A stretch of DNA of 64,000 nucleotides from Enterococcus sp. Lineage in GTDB: Bacteria; Bacillota; Bacilli; Lactobacillales; Enterococcaceae. The stretch lies in NCBI RefSeq assembly GCF_022711995.1, contig NZ_JALAHI010000041.1, positions 1 to 64,000 of the forward strand, read 5' to 3'. The notes below the pieces were generated by a model, which was not told where the DNA came from, ran no database searches, and saw only the letters and a list, made by a program, of their open reading frames with translations. This document shows positions 34,029 to 44,143 of this stretch, piece by piece. The position numbers and the translations under genes were made by a program. Each line of letters begins with the position of its first letter. Position 1 is the stretch's first letter.

Positions 34029-35803
34029 AGCGATTCACTCCTTTTTCGCTTTTTCGCCGGCTAAGTCAGTTTTCGATTCGCAAGCAGCTCTTCATTCTCT
34101 ATTTGCCAGTCGTTTTTTTATCTACGGTTACGATTGGTTTGCTGCTGGTGTATGATTCCACCAAGCAACTGACTGGAAACTATCAGCATTTGGCAGCTTT
34201 GAATGCCCAACGGGTCAAGTCGGTGCTGTTCGATACCACAACGACACTCTTTAACACCGCCAGTTCACTATCCAATGATACCCATTTGCGGGAACTGCTG
34301 ACTGAGAATTATCCCGAAGAACAAGCGGCGATCACCGCCATCAGCGACTATGACAACATCGATGAAATCAGAAACTTGCAGACTGCGATTGCCAGTTTAA
34401 CGATCTATACAACAAATACGACAATCCCACATTACAAATACTTTCAACCGTTAGATGACACCTTGAAAAAGAGTTCGTGGTATCAGCGAGCGCTAAAACA
34501 GCCAGATGCATTTTTGATGACATTACCCAAAGAGCATAAAGCCAACCGTTTGGCCCTTTACAAAATCCTGCCGTTGCCGCTATCACAGGAAACAGCAGTC
34601 CTGGAAATCGTTGTTGACTATAACTATTTGAGTAATCGTCTGCGAAATGCTTCCTACGAACTGGAACTGCAGTTGAATGACGATGTGATGTTTTACAGTG
34701 ATGTGATCAAGCAAGTAGGACAACCTGTTCGCTTTCATACGGATAGTCTTTCACCAGCTGAAACTTTTCTAAAAAATGAAGGCTCCCATGTTCTATTGGC
34801 TAAAAATTCATTGACGATGAGCAATAAAGAGGACACCCTTACGATTTATTCCGCCGATCCAGAGGCTTACAGCAGCTTACGAACAAACTTGATTCGCTGG
34901 AGTACGATCGTCGTGGCGGTATTGCTGACCACCTTTTTGATCGTCTTTTTATTCGCCCGCTTTTTTACGACCCGGATTCGTCAATTGCAGCAAGCGGTCT
35001 ACCATGCTGCCATCGAGAATTATGACTTCTTTCAAAATATTAGCGGCGAAGATGAAATCTCACAGATTTCACTGGACTTCCATAAAATCATTCAGCGCAT
35101 CAAAAAAAATGAAGAAGAAATCTACCGTGCCCGTCTCGCCCAACAAGAATTGTTGACCCAACAACAGCAGATGGAATTCAACATCCTAGCAGGACAGATC
35201 AATCCTCACTTTTTATTCAACACACTGGAGACAATTCGGATGATGGCACTGACCTCTGGGAATTCAGATGTAGTCTACGCTATCAAATTATTAGCAAAAT
35301 CGATGCGTTATACCTTAGAAGCCCATGGAACGAAACTCACAAGTTTAGAAGAATCATTGGATGCCGTCCATGTGTACGTTAAGATTCAACGAATGCGCTT
35401 TGGGGAACGAGTCAATTTTTCTTATGCGGTCTCCAATGAGATTGATCAACAAGAAATGCAGATTTTACCGCTGCTGATTCAGCCATTGGTGGAAAATGCG
35501 ATTTCTCATGGACTGGAAGGCATCACTTATCCTGGGTTTATTCGTTTGACTATCACCAAAGAAGGCCATGATGTAGTGATTGTCGTTCAAGACAACGGGA
35601 GTGGGATTCCGCCGCAAAAGCTCAAGCAACTACAGAAAAAAATTCAGACCCCTTCCACGTATGCCAAACGAAATATCGGCTTGGCCAATGTCAATCATCG
35701 GGTCAAAATGTTTTATGGCGCGGACTATGGTTTAACCATCGAAAGCGTCAGCAACAGCGGCACCCAAGTGACACTGCGAATTCATGACCTAACTACTCGA
35801 TAA
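34025..35803 (+). CDS. YesM-type sensor histidine kinase
   Basis: 592-residue membrane kinase. The first membrane span is at about 20-42, an extracellular sensor follows to about 290, then a second span, HAMP-like linker and the His_kinase domain with phosphohistidine His395 in QINPHFLFNTLETIRMM. The ATP-binding part shows LIQPLVENAISHGLEG and QDNGSGIPPQK. The ATG at 34025 overlaps the yesL stop. Its partner regulator is not adjacent; the YesN-type gene at 41014-42417 is the obvious candidate. It probably senses an extracellular oligosaccharide or loaded binding protein. Confidence 0.92.
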   Translation: MKRFTPFSLFRRLSQFSIRKQLFILYLPVVFLSTVTIGLLLVYDSTKQLTGNYQHLAALNAQRVKSVLFDTTTTLFNTASSLSNDTHLRELLTENYPEEQAAITAISDYDNIDEIRNLQTAIASLTIYTTNTTIPHYKYFQPLDDTLKKSSWYQRALKQPDAFLMTLPKEHKANRLALYKILPLPLSQETAVLEIVVDYNYLSNRLRNASYELELQLNDDVMFYSDVIKQVGQPVRFHTDSLSPAETFLKNEGSHVLLAKNSLTMSNKEDTLTIYSADPEAYSSLRTNLIRWSTIVVAVLLTTFLIVFLFARFFTTRIRQLQQAVYHAAIENYDFFQNISGEDEISQISLDFHKIIQRIKKNEEEIYRARLAQQELLTQQQQMEFNILAGQINPHFLFNTLETIRMMALTSGNSDVVYAIKLLAKSMRYTLEAHGTKLTSLEESLDAVHVYVKIQRMRFGERVNFSYAVSNEIDQQEMQILPLLIQPLVENAISHGLEGITYPGFIRLTITKEGHDVVIVVQDNGSGIPPQKLKQLQKKIQTPSTYAKRNIGLANVNHRVKMFYGADYGLTIESVSNSGTQVTLRIHDLTTR

Positions 35804-35821
35804 AAAAGCCAGACAAAAGAC

Positions 35822-35867
35822 AAGCGAATCATGCGCCCAACGTATAACGGGTACATGATTCGCTTTT
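35822..35867. terminator. Intrinsic terminator after yesM
   Basis: AAGCGAATCATG pairs with CATGATTCGCTTTT, with an inner CCC/GGG pair. It lies between convergent sensor-kinase and GH43 genes. Confidence 0.8.
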
Positions 35868-35954
35868 ACTTATTTCTTGGTTATTGTCACGCTTTTGGGT
35901 GATGGAATAGGCAAGAACTTCATTTAAACCTGTAAACCTGCTAGCGGCTTTTTC

Positions 35955-37409
35955 TCAAGCTTCGATCGCTATCGCTACTTGTTGATGCGGCATCTCAGAG
36001 ACGGCATAGAAGCCAACCATGATGCCAGTGAAGACGCCTCCCACCTCAGTCGTTAAATACTTCGTTTCACCGCTTCCTACTAAATGCTGGGTTTGCGCGT
36101 GATCAAAATAGCTGAAACGATACTGGTTTTTATCCCCTTCAATCAGCAGGCAAATGTGCGCACCATCATAAGGAAGAGCTGCTTCTACTTTCCATAATGA
36201 ACCGATTTGGCGTCGCAAAAGGATTTGATTTCCTTGGGGACTCGTTTCTAAAGCGATCTCGTAATGATGGGTCGCATTTAGGAAAACAGTCATGCCGGTT
36301 TCCCCCGCCGTCAGTTTTTGACAATCGAAATCCGCCATAAAATGCTGTTCTAATGCTGTCTGCCGCTGAAAGACGACCGCCATCTTTTTCTGGTCTGACA
36401 AACTGGCAGCATTCGGCTGCAGTAAAAAACCACTGGCAGTTGATTGAATCAGTGACGGATCCCATTCAAACATTGTGACCCAATCGGGATCCGTAGGGGC
36501 CACCTGAGAGACCTCTGTTTCAATGAGCAGCGTTTCTGGCAAATGGCCACCATCGCCAAAGATCGGCCATTCTCCTGACCAATCGACTGGCAGCAGACAA
36601 GTTTCACGGCCAAGGAGATGGCGTAAAGGATAGCTGATAGGACGAACCGCCAAACAGACGCCCCACCATTGGCCTGTGGTATCTTGCACCAGATCCGCAT
36701 GTCCGGCAGCTTGCAGCGGCAAGTTGCTGCTGCGATTCGTCATTACCGGATTCATCGGGCAGTCTTCATAGGGCCCTTCAATTTGGCGACTGCGGGCCAT
36801 CGTCAGCATATGCCCATAAGAAGTTCCCCCTTCTGAAATCAGCAAATAGTAATACCCATCTTTTTTATACAGGTGGGGACCTTCAGGATCTGCTGCACCG
36901 CTGCCCGTCCAAATGTTTTGCCGCTCCCCTAATTTTCCACTGGTCAAATCAATTTTCCGCAGATAAATTTCTTTATGGGTGCCTAGGTAATAACATTGAC
37001 CATCATCGTCTTTAAAGATTGTCGGATCAATTCCCGGGGTATCTAACCAGATAGGTTGTGACCATTCTCCGAAAATGTCATCTGTCCAAATCAGAAAATT
37101 TCCTTCCTCTGCGCCATTGTCTCCAACATTGGTACAAACGATATAAAACCGTTGATCGATGTAGCGAATGGTTGGCGCGTATAGGCCAAAGGCATTCGGC
37201 ATCTTGGTAGACAGGCGAAGCTGTTGCGGGCGGCTGATCCCATGGCTGATCAATGTCCAATCAGTCAAATTACGACTATGATAAATCGGCAGTCCGGGGA
37301 AATATTCAAAGGTACTGGTGACAAGGTAATAATCAGCGCCGACACGACAAATACTAGGATCAGGATGAAAGCCTGGTAATATGGGATTCTTGATTGTTCG
37401 CTTTGTCAT
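35955..37409 (-). CDS. GH43 beta-xylosidase/alpha-L-arabinofuranosidase
   Basis: 484-residue enzyme with an N-terminal five-bladed propeller and a C-terminal beta-sandwich (from about 310). The catalytic base Asp is in GFHPDPSICRVG, the pKa-modulating Asp in TPGIDPTIFKDDDG and the acid Glu in AADPEGPHLYKK. It removes terminal xylose or arabinose from plant oligosaccharides. No signal peptide, so cytoplasmic. It follows GH31 by three bases as the last gene of the ROK-GH31-GH43 operon. The sequence does not settle xylose versus arabinose. Confidence 0.9.
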   Translation of the reverse strand: MTKRTIKNPILPGFHPDPSICRVGADYYLVTSTFEYFPGLPIYHSRNLTDWTLISHGISRPQQLRLSTKMPNAFGLYAPTIRYIDQRFYIVCTNVGDNGAEEGNFLIWTDDIFGEWSQPIWLDTPGIDPTIFKDDDGQCYYLGTHKEIYLRKIDLTSGKLGERQNIWTGSGAADPEGPHLYKKDGYYYLLISEGGTSYGHMLTMARSRQIEGPYEDCPMNPVMTNRSSNLPLQAAGHADLVQDTTGQWWGVCLAVRPISYPLRHLLGRETCLLPVDWSGEWPIFGDGGHLPETLLIETEVSQVAPTDPDWVTMFEWDPSLIQSTASGFLLQPNAASLSDQKKMAVVFQRQTALEQHFMADFDCQKLTAGETGMTVFLNATHHYEIALETSPQGNQILLRRQIGSLWKVEAALPYDGAHICLLIEGDKNQYRFSYFDHAQTQHLVGSGETKYLTTEVGGVFTGIMVGFYAVSEMPHQQVAIAIEA

Positions 37410-37412
37410 TGA

Positions 37413-39680
37413 CTACTCCTTGATGGTTGTTGAATTTGCAGTAAGGGAATAGGCTCGCATACCTGCTGCCGTATGAATCCGCAATTCTGCTTGCTGGATC
37501 CCTGTGAGTTCAACTTCGATGGTTTCTTGTTTCTTGACTACTTTGACAGCTCCCACCTGTTGCCCTAAATGATCATAGACCTCTGCTGAGCTCTGGCTCT
37601 GCAAATCGAATAGGTGAATGATTGGCTGTTGCGTATAATCGTAGACCGCTTGCGACTGATCGTGGCCTTCAATGATGATTTGGTTTGGCCGAACCAGTAA
37701 TGGCAGATGGAAGTAGTCAACGGTCTCTTGATACCATTGGCCTCCTTGATAAGCTTTACCGGTCAAAAAGTCGATCCAGTTGCCAGAAGCTTTGGGTACA
37801 TAGAAAGAAACCCTTCCTTCCTCATTAAAAATTGGCACAACTAAGAGGTTTTCTCCTAGCATATACTGGCGATCCAATTGATGGGTCATTTCATCTTCAG
37901 GAAATTCCAAAACCATCGCCCGCATCATCGGCACGCCTGTCGCGGCTGTCAACACCGACTGTGCTTGCAAATAGGGCATCAGTGACAGTTTTAGTTTCGT
38001 AAAGGCCCGCGACACGGCCACGGCTTCTTCATCGTAGACCCATGGCACTTTGTATTCCCAACTGCCGTGGTAGCGGCTATGGGAGGAAAGCAAACCAAAT
38101 TGTGTCCAACGTTTATAAAGATCCGGAGTGGATCCCGCTTCAAATCCGGAAATATCATGACTCCAATAGCCAAAACCTCCCAGACCAAAAGATAATCCTG
38201 CCCGCAACGATTCCGCCATTGAAGGGTAATCGGAGGTACTATCCCCGCCCCAATGGACCGGCAATCGTTGGGAACCAACAGAAGCAGCTCGCGCAAAGAC
38301 GATGGCTTCCTCTGGCCCTTTGACTTCTTTCAACAGATCAAAAACCACTTGGTTGTATAAATACGCATAGTAATTGTGCATTTTTTCCGGATCAGAGCCA
38401 TCATAGTAAACGGCATCTGTAGGGATTCGTTCACCGAAATCGGTCTTGAAGCAATCCACCCCCATTGCCAGCAATGCGCGTAATTTACTGTTATACCAAG
38501 TCACTGCTTCTGGATTGGTGAAGTCTACCACGGCTAATCCGGCTTGCCATTTGTCCCACTGCCAGACATCGCCATTCTCTCGTTTCAAGAAATAACCATT
38601 GGCCATACCTTCATCGAAAAGCGGCGATTTTTGGCCAATATAAGGATTGATCCAGACACAGATCTTTAGTCCTTTCGCTTTTAGTCGCTGCAGCATTTTT
38701 TCCGGCTCGGGAAATGTTCGCTCATCCCAAGTAAAGTTGCACCATTCGTATTCCTTCATCCAGAGACAATCAAAATGGAAGACTTCCAGTGGAATATCTC
38801 TTTCCGCCATGCCATCAACAAATGAGGTGACGGTTTGTTCATCGTAGTCTGTTAAGAATGACGTACTCAACCACAAACCAAAGGACCAAGCTGGTGGCCG
38901 AGACGGTTTTCCAGTTAAATCGGTATACCGCTGGATAACTTGTTTCATGTCGTCACCAGCAATCACAAAGTATTGGATCGATTGTCCGGGATTACTGAAC
39001 TGGACCCGTGAAACCTTTTCACTACCGATCTCAAATTCCACTCGATCCGGTGAATTGACAAAAATACCATAGCCTTTATTGCTTAAATAAAAGGGAATAT
39101 TTTTATAGGCTTGTTCCGTCCCTGTGCCGCCGTCAGCATTCCAGATTGAAACACTTTGGCCGTTTTTAACAAAATTCGTAAATCGTTCCCCTAACCCATA
39201 GATGGTTTCTCCCACGCCTAGAGTCAATTGTTCACTAATATGGGTGTGGCCTTTAGGATCGATCACTACAGCTTTGCTTCGAGGTTTGCTTTGGGTGATC
39301 AACTGCCCTTTGTAGTAAAAATCGGTGGAAAGCGTTTCGCCTTTAGTGATCACCACCCGCAGATCGCCGGATTGAAACGAATAAGAAGCCTCTTCCTCGG
39401 TAATCACTGGATCGACTGCCTCGGTGAATAAGTCAAATTCCGGTGCTTTTGCTTGGACGCCTTTGTAATTGTACATGGTGACGCCAATGATATTGCTTCG
39501 TGGTGTCGTGATTTCCATGGTCAACAGACCACCGTCCAACGTCGCTCCTTTATGTCCGACATAGCTGTAAGGCATATAGAGGACTAATTTATCCTCCAGT
39601 TTGTGTGCATCATAGACATGAACAGCAAATCTCACTTCATATCCTTCACGGAATAACCATCCGCCATCTGAAAATTTCAT
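37413..39680 (-). CDS. GH31 alpha-xylosidase (YicI type)
   Basis: 755-residue family-31 enzyme close in length and layout to YicI. The start FSDGGWLFREGYEV is typical. The nucleophile Asp is in CFKTDFGERIP and the acid/base Asp in HWGGDSTSDYPS. KTDFGERIP is characteristic of alpha-xylosidases as opposed to alpha-glucosidases. It releases alpha-1,6-xylose from xyloglucan-type oligosaccharides such as isoprimeverose units, in the cytoplasm. GGAGG precedes the ATG, which overlaps the ROK stop. Confidence 0.92.
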   Translation of the reverse strand: MKFSDGGWLFREGYEVRFAVHVYDAHKLEDKLVLYMPYSYVGHKGATLDGGLLTMEITTPRSNIIGVTMYNYKGVQAKAPEFDLFTEAVDPVITEEEASYSFQSGDLRVVITKGETLSTDFYYKGQLITQSKPRSKAVVIDPKGHTHISEQLTLGVGETIYGLGERFTNFVKNGQSVSIWNADGGTGTEQAYKNIPFYLSNKGYGIFVNSPDRVEFEIGSEKVSRVQFSNPGQSIQYFVIAGDDMKQVIQRYTDLTGKPSRPPAWSFGLWLSTSFLTDYDEQTVTSFVDGMAERDIPLEVFHFDCLWMKEYEWCNFTWDERTFPEPEKMLQRLKAKGLKICVWINPYIGQKSPLFDEGMANGYFLKRENGDVWQWDKWQAGLAVVDFTNPEAVTWYNSKLRALLAMGVDCFKTDFGERIPTDAVYYDGSDPEKMHNYYAYLYNQVVFDLLKEVKGPEEAIVFARAASVGSQRLPVHWGGDSTSDYPSMAESLRAGLSFGLGGFGYWSHDISGFEAGSTPDLYKRWTQFGLLSSHSRYHGSWEYKVPWVYDEEAVAVSRAFTKLKLSLMPYLQAQSVLTAATGVPMMRAMVLEFPEDEMTHQLDRQYMLGENLLVVPIFNEEGRVSFYVPKASGNWIDFLTGKAYQGGQWYQETVDYFHLPLLVRPNQIIIEGHDQSQAVYDYTQQPIIHLFDLQSQSSAEVYDHLGQQVGAVKVVKKQETIEVELTGIQQAELRIHTAAGMRAYSLTANSTTIKE

Positions 39681-40573
39681 GCGTTTCCTCCTTGTTCAAT
39701 CAAATATCGTGCGCCTAACAATCCTGAATCGTTTTGGTACAAACACGTTTCAATGGGTACTGAAAAATCTGGCCAATGGGGATTTTTGTTCAGTGCCTCT
39801 TGGATCAATGGGAGCAGCCGTGGTTCTGTACTGATTCCACCGCCAATCAAAATCTTTTCTGGGTTCATGGTAACGGCGAGATTGTATACGGCTAATGCCA
39901 CATAATCAGCCCAATGGGTGATGATTCGCTGCGTCTCTGGTTCCTGCCATTCCTCCATGATCTTTTCTCCGAGAATCGGCTGCTCTGCTGGAATCTGTTT
40001 TTCCCGCCGATAGGCATCGATCAGACCTCTAGTCGAAGCGAGATCATGCAATGTCTTGAAAGAAGACGTTTGAAAATCGGTGATCATCATGCCGAATTCC
40101 CCGGCGCGAAAACCTGCGCCATGAATGATTTTTCGGTCTTGGATCAATGCACCACCGATGCCAGTTCCCAATGTAAGCAAAACAAAATCCTGCACTTCTT
40201 TCGCATTTCCAAAAGCCAGTTCTGCTAACGCCGCACAGTTGGCATCATTCTCGATCCAAATCGGGTAATGGGTCGACAACCGCTGCTGCAGTTCTTGCAA
40301 AATATTGCAGCCATGGAGGGGCGTCAGCGCACCTGCCATGATTGCAACGCCACTTGTGGGATCAATAAACCCCGGAAAACTTAGTCCGATTCCGGTAACA
40401 ATTATTTTTTCTTCGACTTCAGTGATTTTTGTGACCAAAGCAGCAAAAAAAGCGTCCATCGTCTCATTCGGTGTCGGAAATTTCCCCCGCTCAAGCCACT
40501 GTCCTTTGCGGTCAAACACCCCGTACTTGATATAGGTTCCCCCTACATCAAAACACAGCTCCCCTTTTTCCAT
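39677..40573 (-). CDS. ROK-family kinase without the zinc motif (glucokinase or beta-glucoside kinase)
   Basis: 298-residue ROK kinase with ATP motif CFDVGGTYIKYGVFD and catalytic Asp in WIENDANCAALAE. The usual zinc site (a GH motif followed by CxCGxxGC) is missing: the matching place reads GAGFRAGEFGMMITDFQTSS. This subgroup includes BglK-type beta-glucoside kinases of about the same length. It is first in the operon with GH31 and GH43. It may phosphorylate free glucose, or a disaccharide such as cellobiose after ABC import, which would then suit GH1 phospho-enzymes. Confidence 0.85.
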   Translation of the reverse strand: MEKGELCFDVGGTYIKYGVFDRKGQWLERGKFPTPNETMDAFFAALVTKITEVEEKIIVTGIGLSFPGFIDPTSGVAIMAGALTPLHGCNILQELQQRLSTHYPIWIENDANCAALAELAFGNAKEVQDFVLLTLGTGIGGALIQDRKIIHGAGFRAGEFGMMITDFQTSSFKTLHDLASTRGLIDAYRREKQIPAEQPILGEKIMEEWQEPETQRIITHWADYVALAVYNLAVTMNPEKILIGGGISTEPRLLPLIQEALNKNPHWPDFSVPIETCLYQNDSGLLGARYLIEQGGNA

Positions 40574-40588
40574 TTCATCCCTCCATTC

Positions 40589-40619
40589 AAAAAGCGCTTA
40601 CACGTTCATTTAAATTATA
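40589..40619 (-). promoter_or_regulatory. -10 element and cre-like site before the ROK-GH31-GH43 operon
   Basis: Minus strand TATAAT at 40614-40619 is followed by TGTAAGCGCTTTTT (40589-40602), a left-half cre match. No good -35 is seen, which would fit a promoter needing an activator such as the YesN-type regulator. Confidence 0.45.
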
Positions 40620-40723
40620 CAAAAGGGAAGATTGAACGCCTACCAAATAATTTAGTCTTTCTTACCCTAAAAAATAGAGGTCAGCCAGACAATTGGACAC
40701 TCACAGAAAAGACAAAGAAAGAA

Positions 40724-40867
40724 GGACTGTGCCATAAGTCACCATCCAACAAGTGAAACCGAATCATAGTCTATTACTGTGGATTCCTCGGACTTTTGCG
40801 ACGAGGAATCTATAGCAATACTAGTTACTGTTCGGATGTTACTTGTCGGAGACTTATGCCACAGTCC
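40724..40867. repeat. Long imperfect inverted repeat, family member A
   Basis: A 144-base hairpin. Outer arms GGACTGTGCCATAAGTC and GACTTATGCCACAGTCC differ at one pair; middle arms ACAAGT/ACTTGT and CCGAA/TTCGG; inner arms GATTCCTCG/CGAGGAATC. The same layout recurs at 44005-44137. The remainder of the 440-base gap (40574-41013) holds the promoter above and the repeat tail below, and no supported gene. Confidence 0.7.
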
Positions 40868-40870
40868 CTT

Positions 40871-40992
40871 TTCGAATAAACGGTTAGAAGTAACTTCTTC
40901 GGAAATAAACCAAAATCTCACAAAAATTTGGAAAATAATTTTTGGAAATCCCTTCTTATTTCTTGAATCTGACCACTGTGCAACCTCTGCTT
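40871..40992. repeat. Dispersed repeat tail, copy A (with 61-base insert)
   Basis: The ends (CGAATAAACGGTTAGAAGTA on the left and TGACCACTGTGCAACCTCTG on the right) recur at 57076-57132. Copy A carries about 61 extra bases in the middle, flanked by TTCTT repeats. It begins 21 bases after the YesN-type gene stop. Confidence 0.65.
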
Positions 40993-41013
40993 CATCTATC
41001 TGATTCCTCTTGT

Positions 41014-42417
41014 TTATTCTTGCTTACGAAATTCATTGGGAGAAACGTGATGGTACTGTTTGAATTTTTTATAAAAATAATCGACGTTGCTGTAGCCCAC
41101 CAACTCGGCTACTTCATAGACCATTAGATTAGAATGCCGCAATATTTCCACGGCTTTTTCCATGCGCACTTCATCCAAGAATGCCAAGTAGTTTTTACCG
41201 GTCTCTTTGCGGAATTTTTTTCCTAAATAGGCGCTGTTGTAACTGAAAATCTCACCAATTTTTTTCAACGTTAAATCATCCCGATAATGCTTTTTTGTAT
41301 ACTGGATCAATTCAGTGATGATATCCACTTGATTGAAGCGATTGGCGACCGCCTCCTTCAATTGATGAAGTTTGTCTGTGATGACGGTTTGCAACATCGG
41401 GAAGGTTTGCGCTAGAAATATTTGTTGATGCAACGCTTCTGAATCCCAAGGAATGTCCAGTGCTACCTTTTCAATGATTTGATGATAGAGCCATTCCACA
41501 TCCCCGTTGACTTGCCATTTGATGGCGTCTTCCAACGCCAATGTCTGATAAAAATTCTGCCAGTAGCCTGTCAAAAGTTCTGCGAGGGGCTGGTTGGCTA
41601 AAATTGCCTCCATTAGTGCCCCCCGCGGCGTCTGGGGTTCTGCTTGACTTTTTTCCAAGACATGATGGGAAATCACTTGATTGGGGTATAAAAAAATCAG
41701 CTTGCTTAATGTCTGGATATCCACCATCAACGGTTTTAAACTTTCCTGTGCTGCAAACCAGCGAGAGATCAAGACTTCGCGCTGCCCTAATACTTTTCGG
41801 CACCACTGATCGATCGTCTCATCTGGGAAACGTTCTTCATTTAATAATACGAGATAACAATGGTGGCGGTGGATCAGTGAGACTACTTGGCCGACTTGCT
41901 GTTGGAGTTTCTCGATCAGCAGATGAGGATCCGTCTCTTCTGCAAGACGCAATAATTTGATTGCTTGAGCGTGTTTGACCCCGGTGGAATCGCCTCCGAA
42001 AAGTTTTTCCATCAGCTGACTTTTCTGGTTTTTCTGCTGATCGCTTTTCGCTCTTTGATCAATTTTCGTTAAAATGGCAATCAGTTCTTCCTCATCGATC
42101 GGCTTTAACAAATAAGTCACTGCCCCTAACTGAAGGGCTTGTTTCGCATAATCAAAATCGGAATAGCCGGATAAAATGATCGCATAAAACGAGAATCCTT
42201 CTTCGTTGGCGGCGGCTACCATATCTAGGCCATTTTTCCCGGGCATCCGAATATCGGCAATCACTACGTCGGGTTTCAATTCACGAATCATTGCCAGTCC
42301 GGTCTCACCGTTTTCTGCCGATCCGACGATCTGATACCCATAGCTTTCCCAGTTGATGATCAACGGCAGTCCGTTGCGGATCGAAACCTCATCATCGACA
42401 ATCAATACCTTACGCAT
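41014..42417 (-). CDS. YesN-type AraC-family response regulator
   Basis: 467-residue response regulator. The receiver domain is at 1-120 with acidic pocket VLIVDDEVS, phospho-acceptor Asp55 in VVIADIRMPGKNG and Lys in YLLKPIDEEE. A long linker follows, and the C-terminal 100 residues are an AraC-type DNA-binding domain (LTLKKIGEIFSYNSAYLGKKF, shortened here in view, then YEVAELVGYSNVDYFYKKFK). GGAGTGAGAAG precedes the ATG. It is in one operon with a GH1 gene 19 bases upstream. The partner is probably the YesM-type kinase at 34025-35803; it likely activates the ABC and glycosidase promoters. Confidence 0.92.
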   Translation of the reverse strand: MRKVLIVDDEVSIRNGLPLIINWESYGYQIVGSAENGETGLAMIRELKPDVVIADIRMPGKNGLDMVAAANEEGFSFYAIILSGYSDFDYAKQALQLGAVTYLLKPIDEEELIAILTKIDQRAKSDQQKNQKSQLMEKLFGGDSTGVKHAQAIKLLRLAEETDPHLLIEKLQQQVGQVVSLIHRHHCYLVLLNEERFPDETIDQWCRKVLGQREVLISRWFAAQESLKPLMVDIQTLSKLIFLYPNQVISHHVLEKSQAEPQTPRGALMEAILANQPLAELLTGYWQNFYQTLALEDAIKWQVNGDVEWLYHQIIEKVALDIPWDSEALHQQIFLAQTFPMLQTVITDKLHQLKEAVANRFNQVDIITELIQYTKKHYRDDLTLKKIGEIFSYNSAYLGKKFRKETGKNYLAFLDEVRMEKAVEILRHSNLMVYEVAELVGYSNVDYFYKKFKQYHHVSPNEFRKQE

Positions 42418-42436
42418 CTTCTCACTCCACTTTCGT

Positions 42437-43906
<1,470 letters not shown>

Positions 43907-43930
43907 TTATTATCCTCCTCAACAACCTTA

Positions 43931-43945
43931 TTAAATCGGTTACAT
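43931..43945 (-). promoter_or_regulatory. cre-like box before the GH1-yesN operon
   Basis: Minus strand ATGTAACCGATTTAA matches the cre consensus except at position 14. It is 28 bases before the start codon. Confidence 0.55.
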
Positions 43946-44004
43946 TTTATCGTAGCACATTCTTACTCAGAAACAACAGAATTTCGTTCCCACTTTGAAA
44001 AAAA

Positions 44005-44137
44005 GACTGCAGCATAAGTTGAACAAGGATTTCCCAATGACAGAGAGGTCTTGGTCGATCGCCATCTGAAAGCAATGTCCCAGGGACCTCTCTGATATCA
44101 TTGGATTTATCACTTGTTTTGGCTTATGTCACAGCCC
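44005..44137. repeat. Long imperfect inverted repeat, family member C
   Basis: A 133-base hairpin that starts 6 bases after the xylA stop. Outer arms GACTGCAGCATAAGT and GGCTTATGTCACAGCCC; then CAAG/CTTG; inner arms AGAGAGGTC/GACCTCTCT. The outer parts resemble member A at 40724-40867 while the inner arms differ in sequence but keep pairing. Confidence 0.65.
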
Positions 44138-44143
44138 AGTTCA

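Noticed and set aside
40739..40921. Minus-strand 60-codon frame in the gap before the ROK gene.
   Set aside because: It lies across the long hairpin and repeat tail. The frame is explained by the repeat and has no ribosome site.
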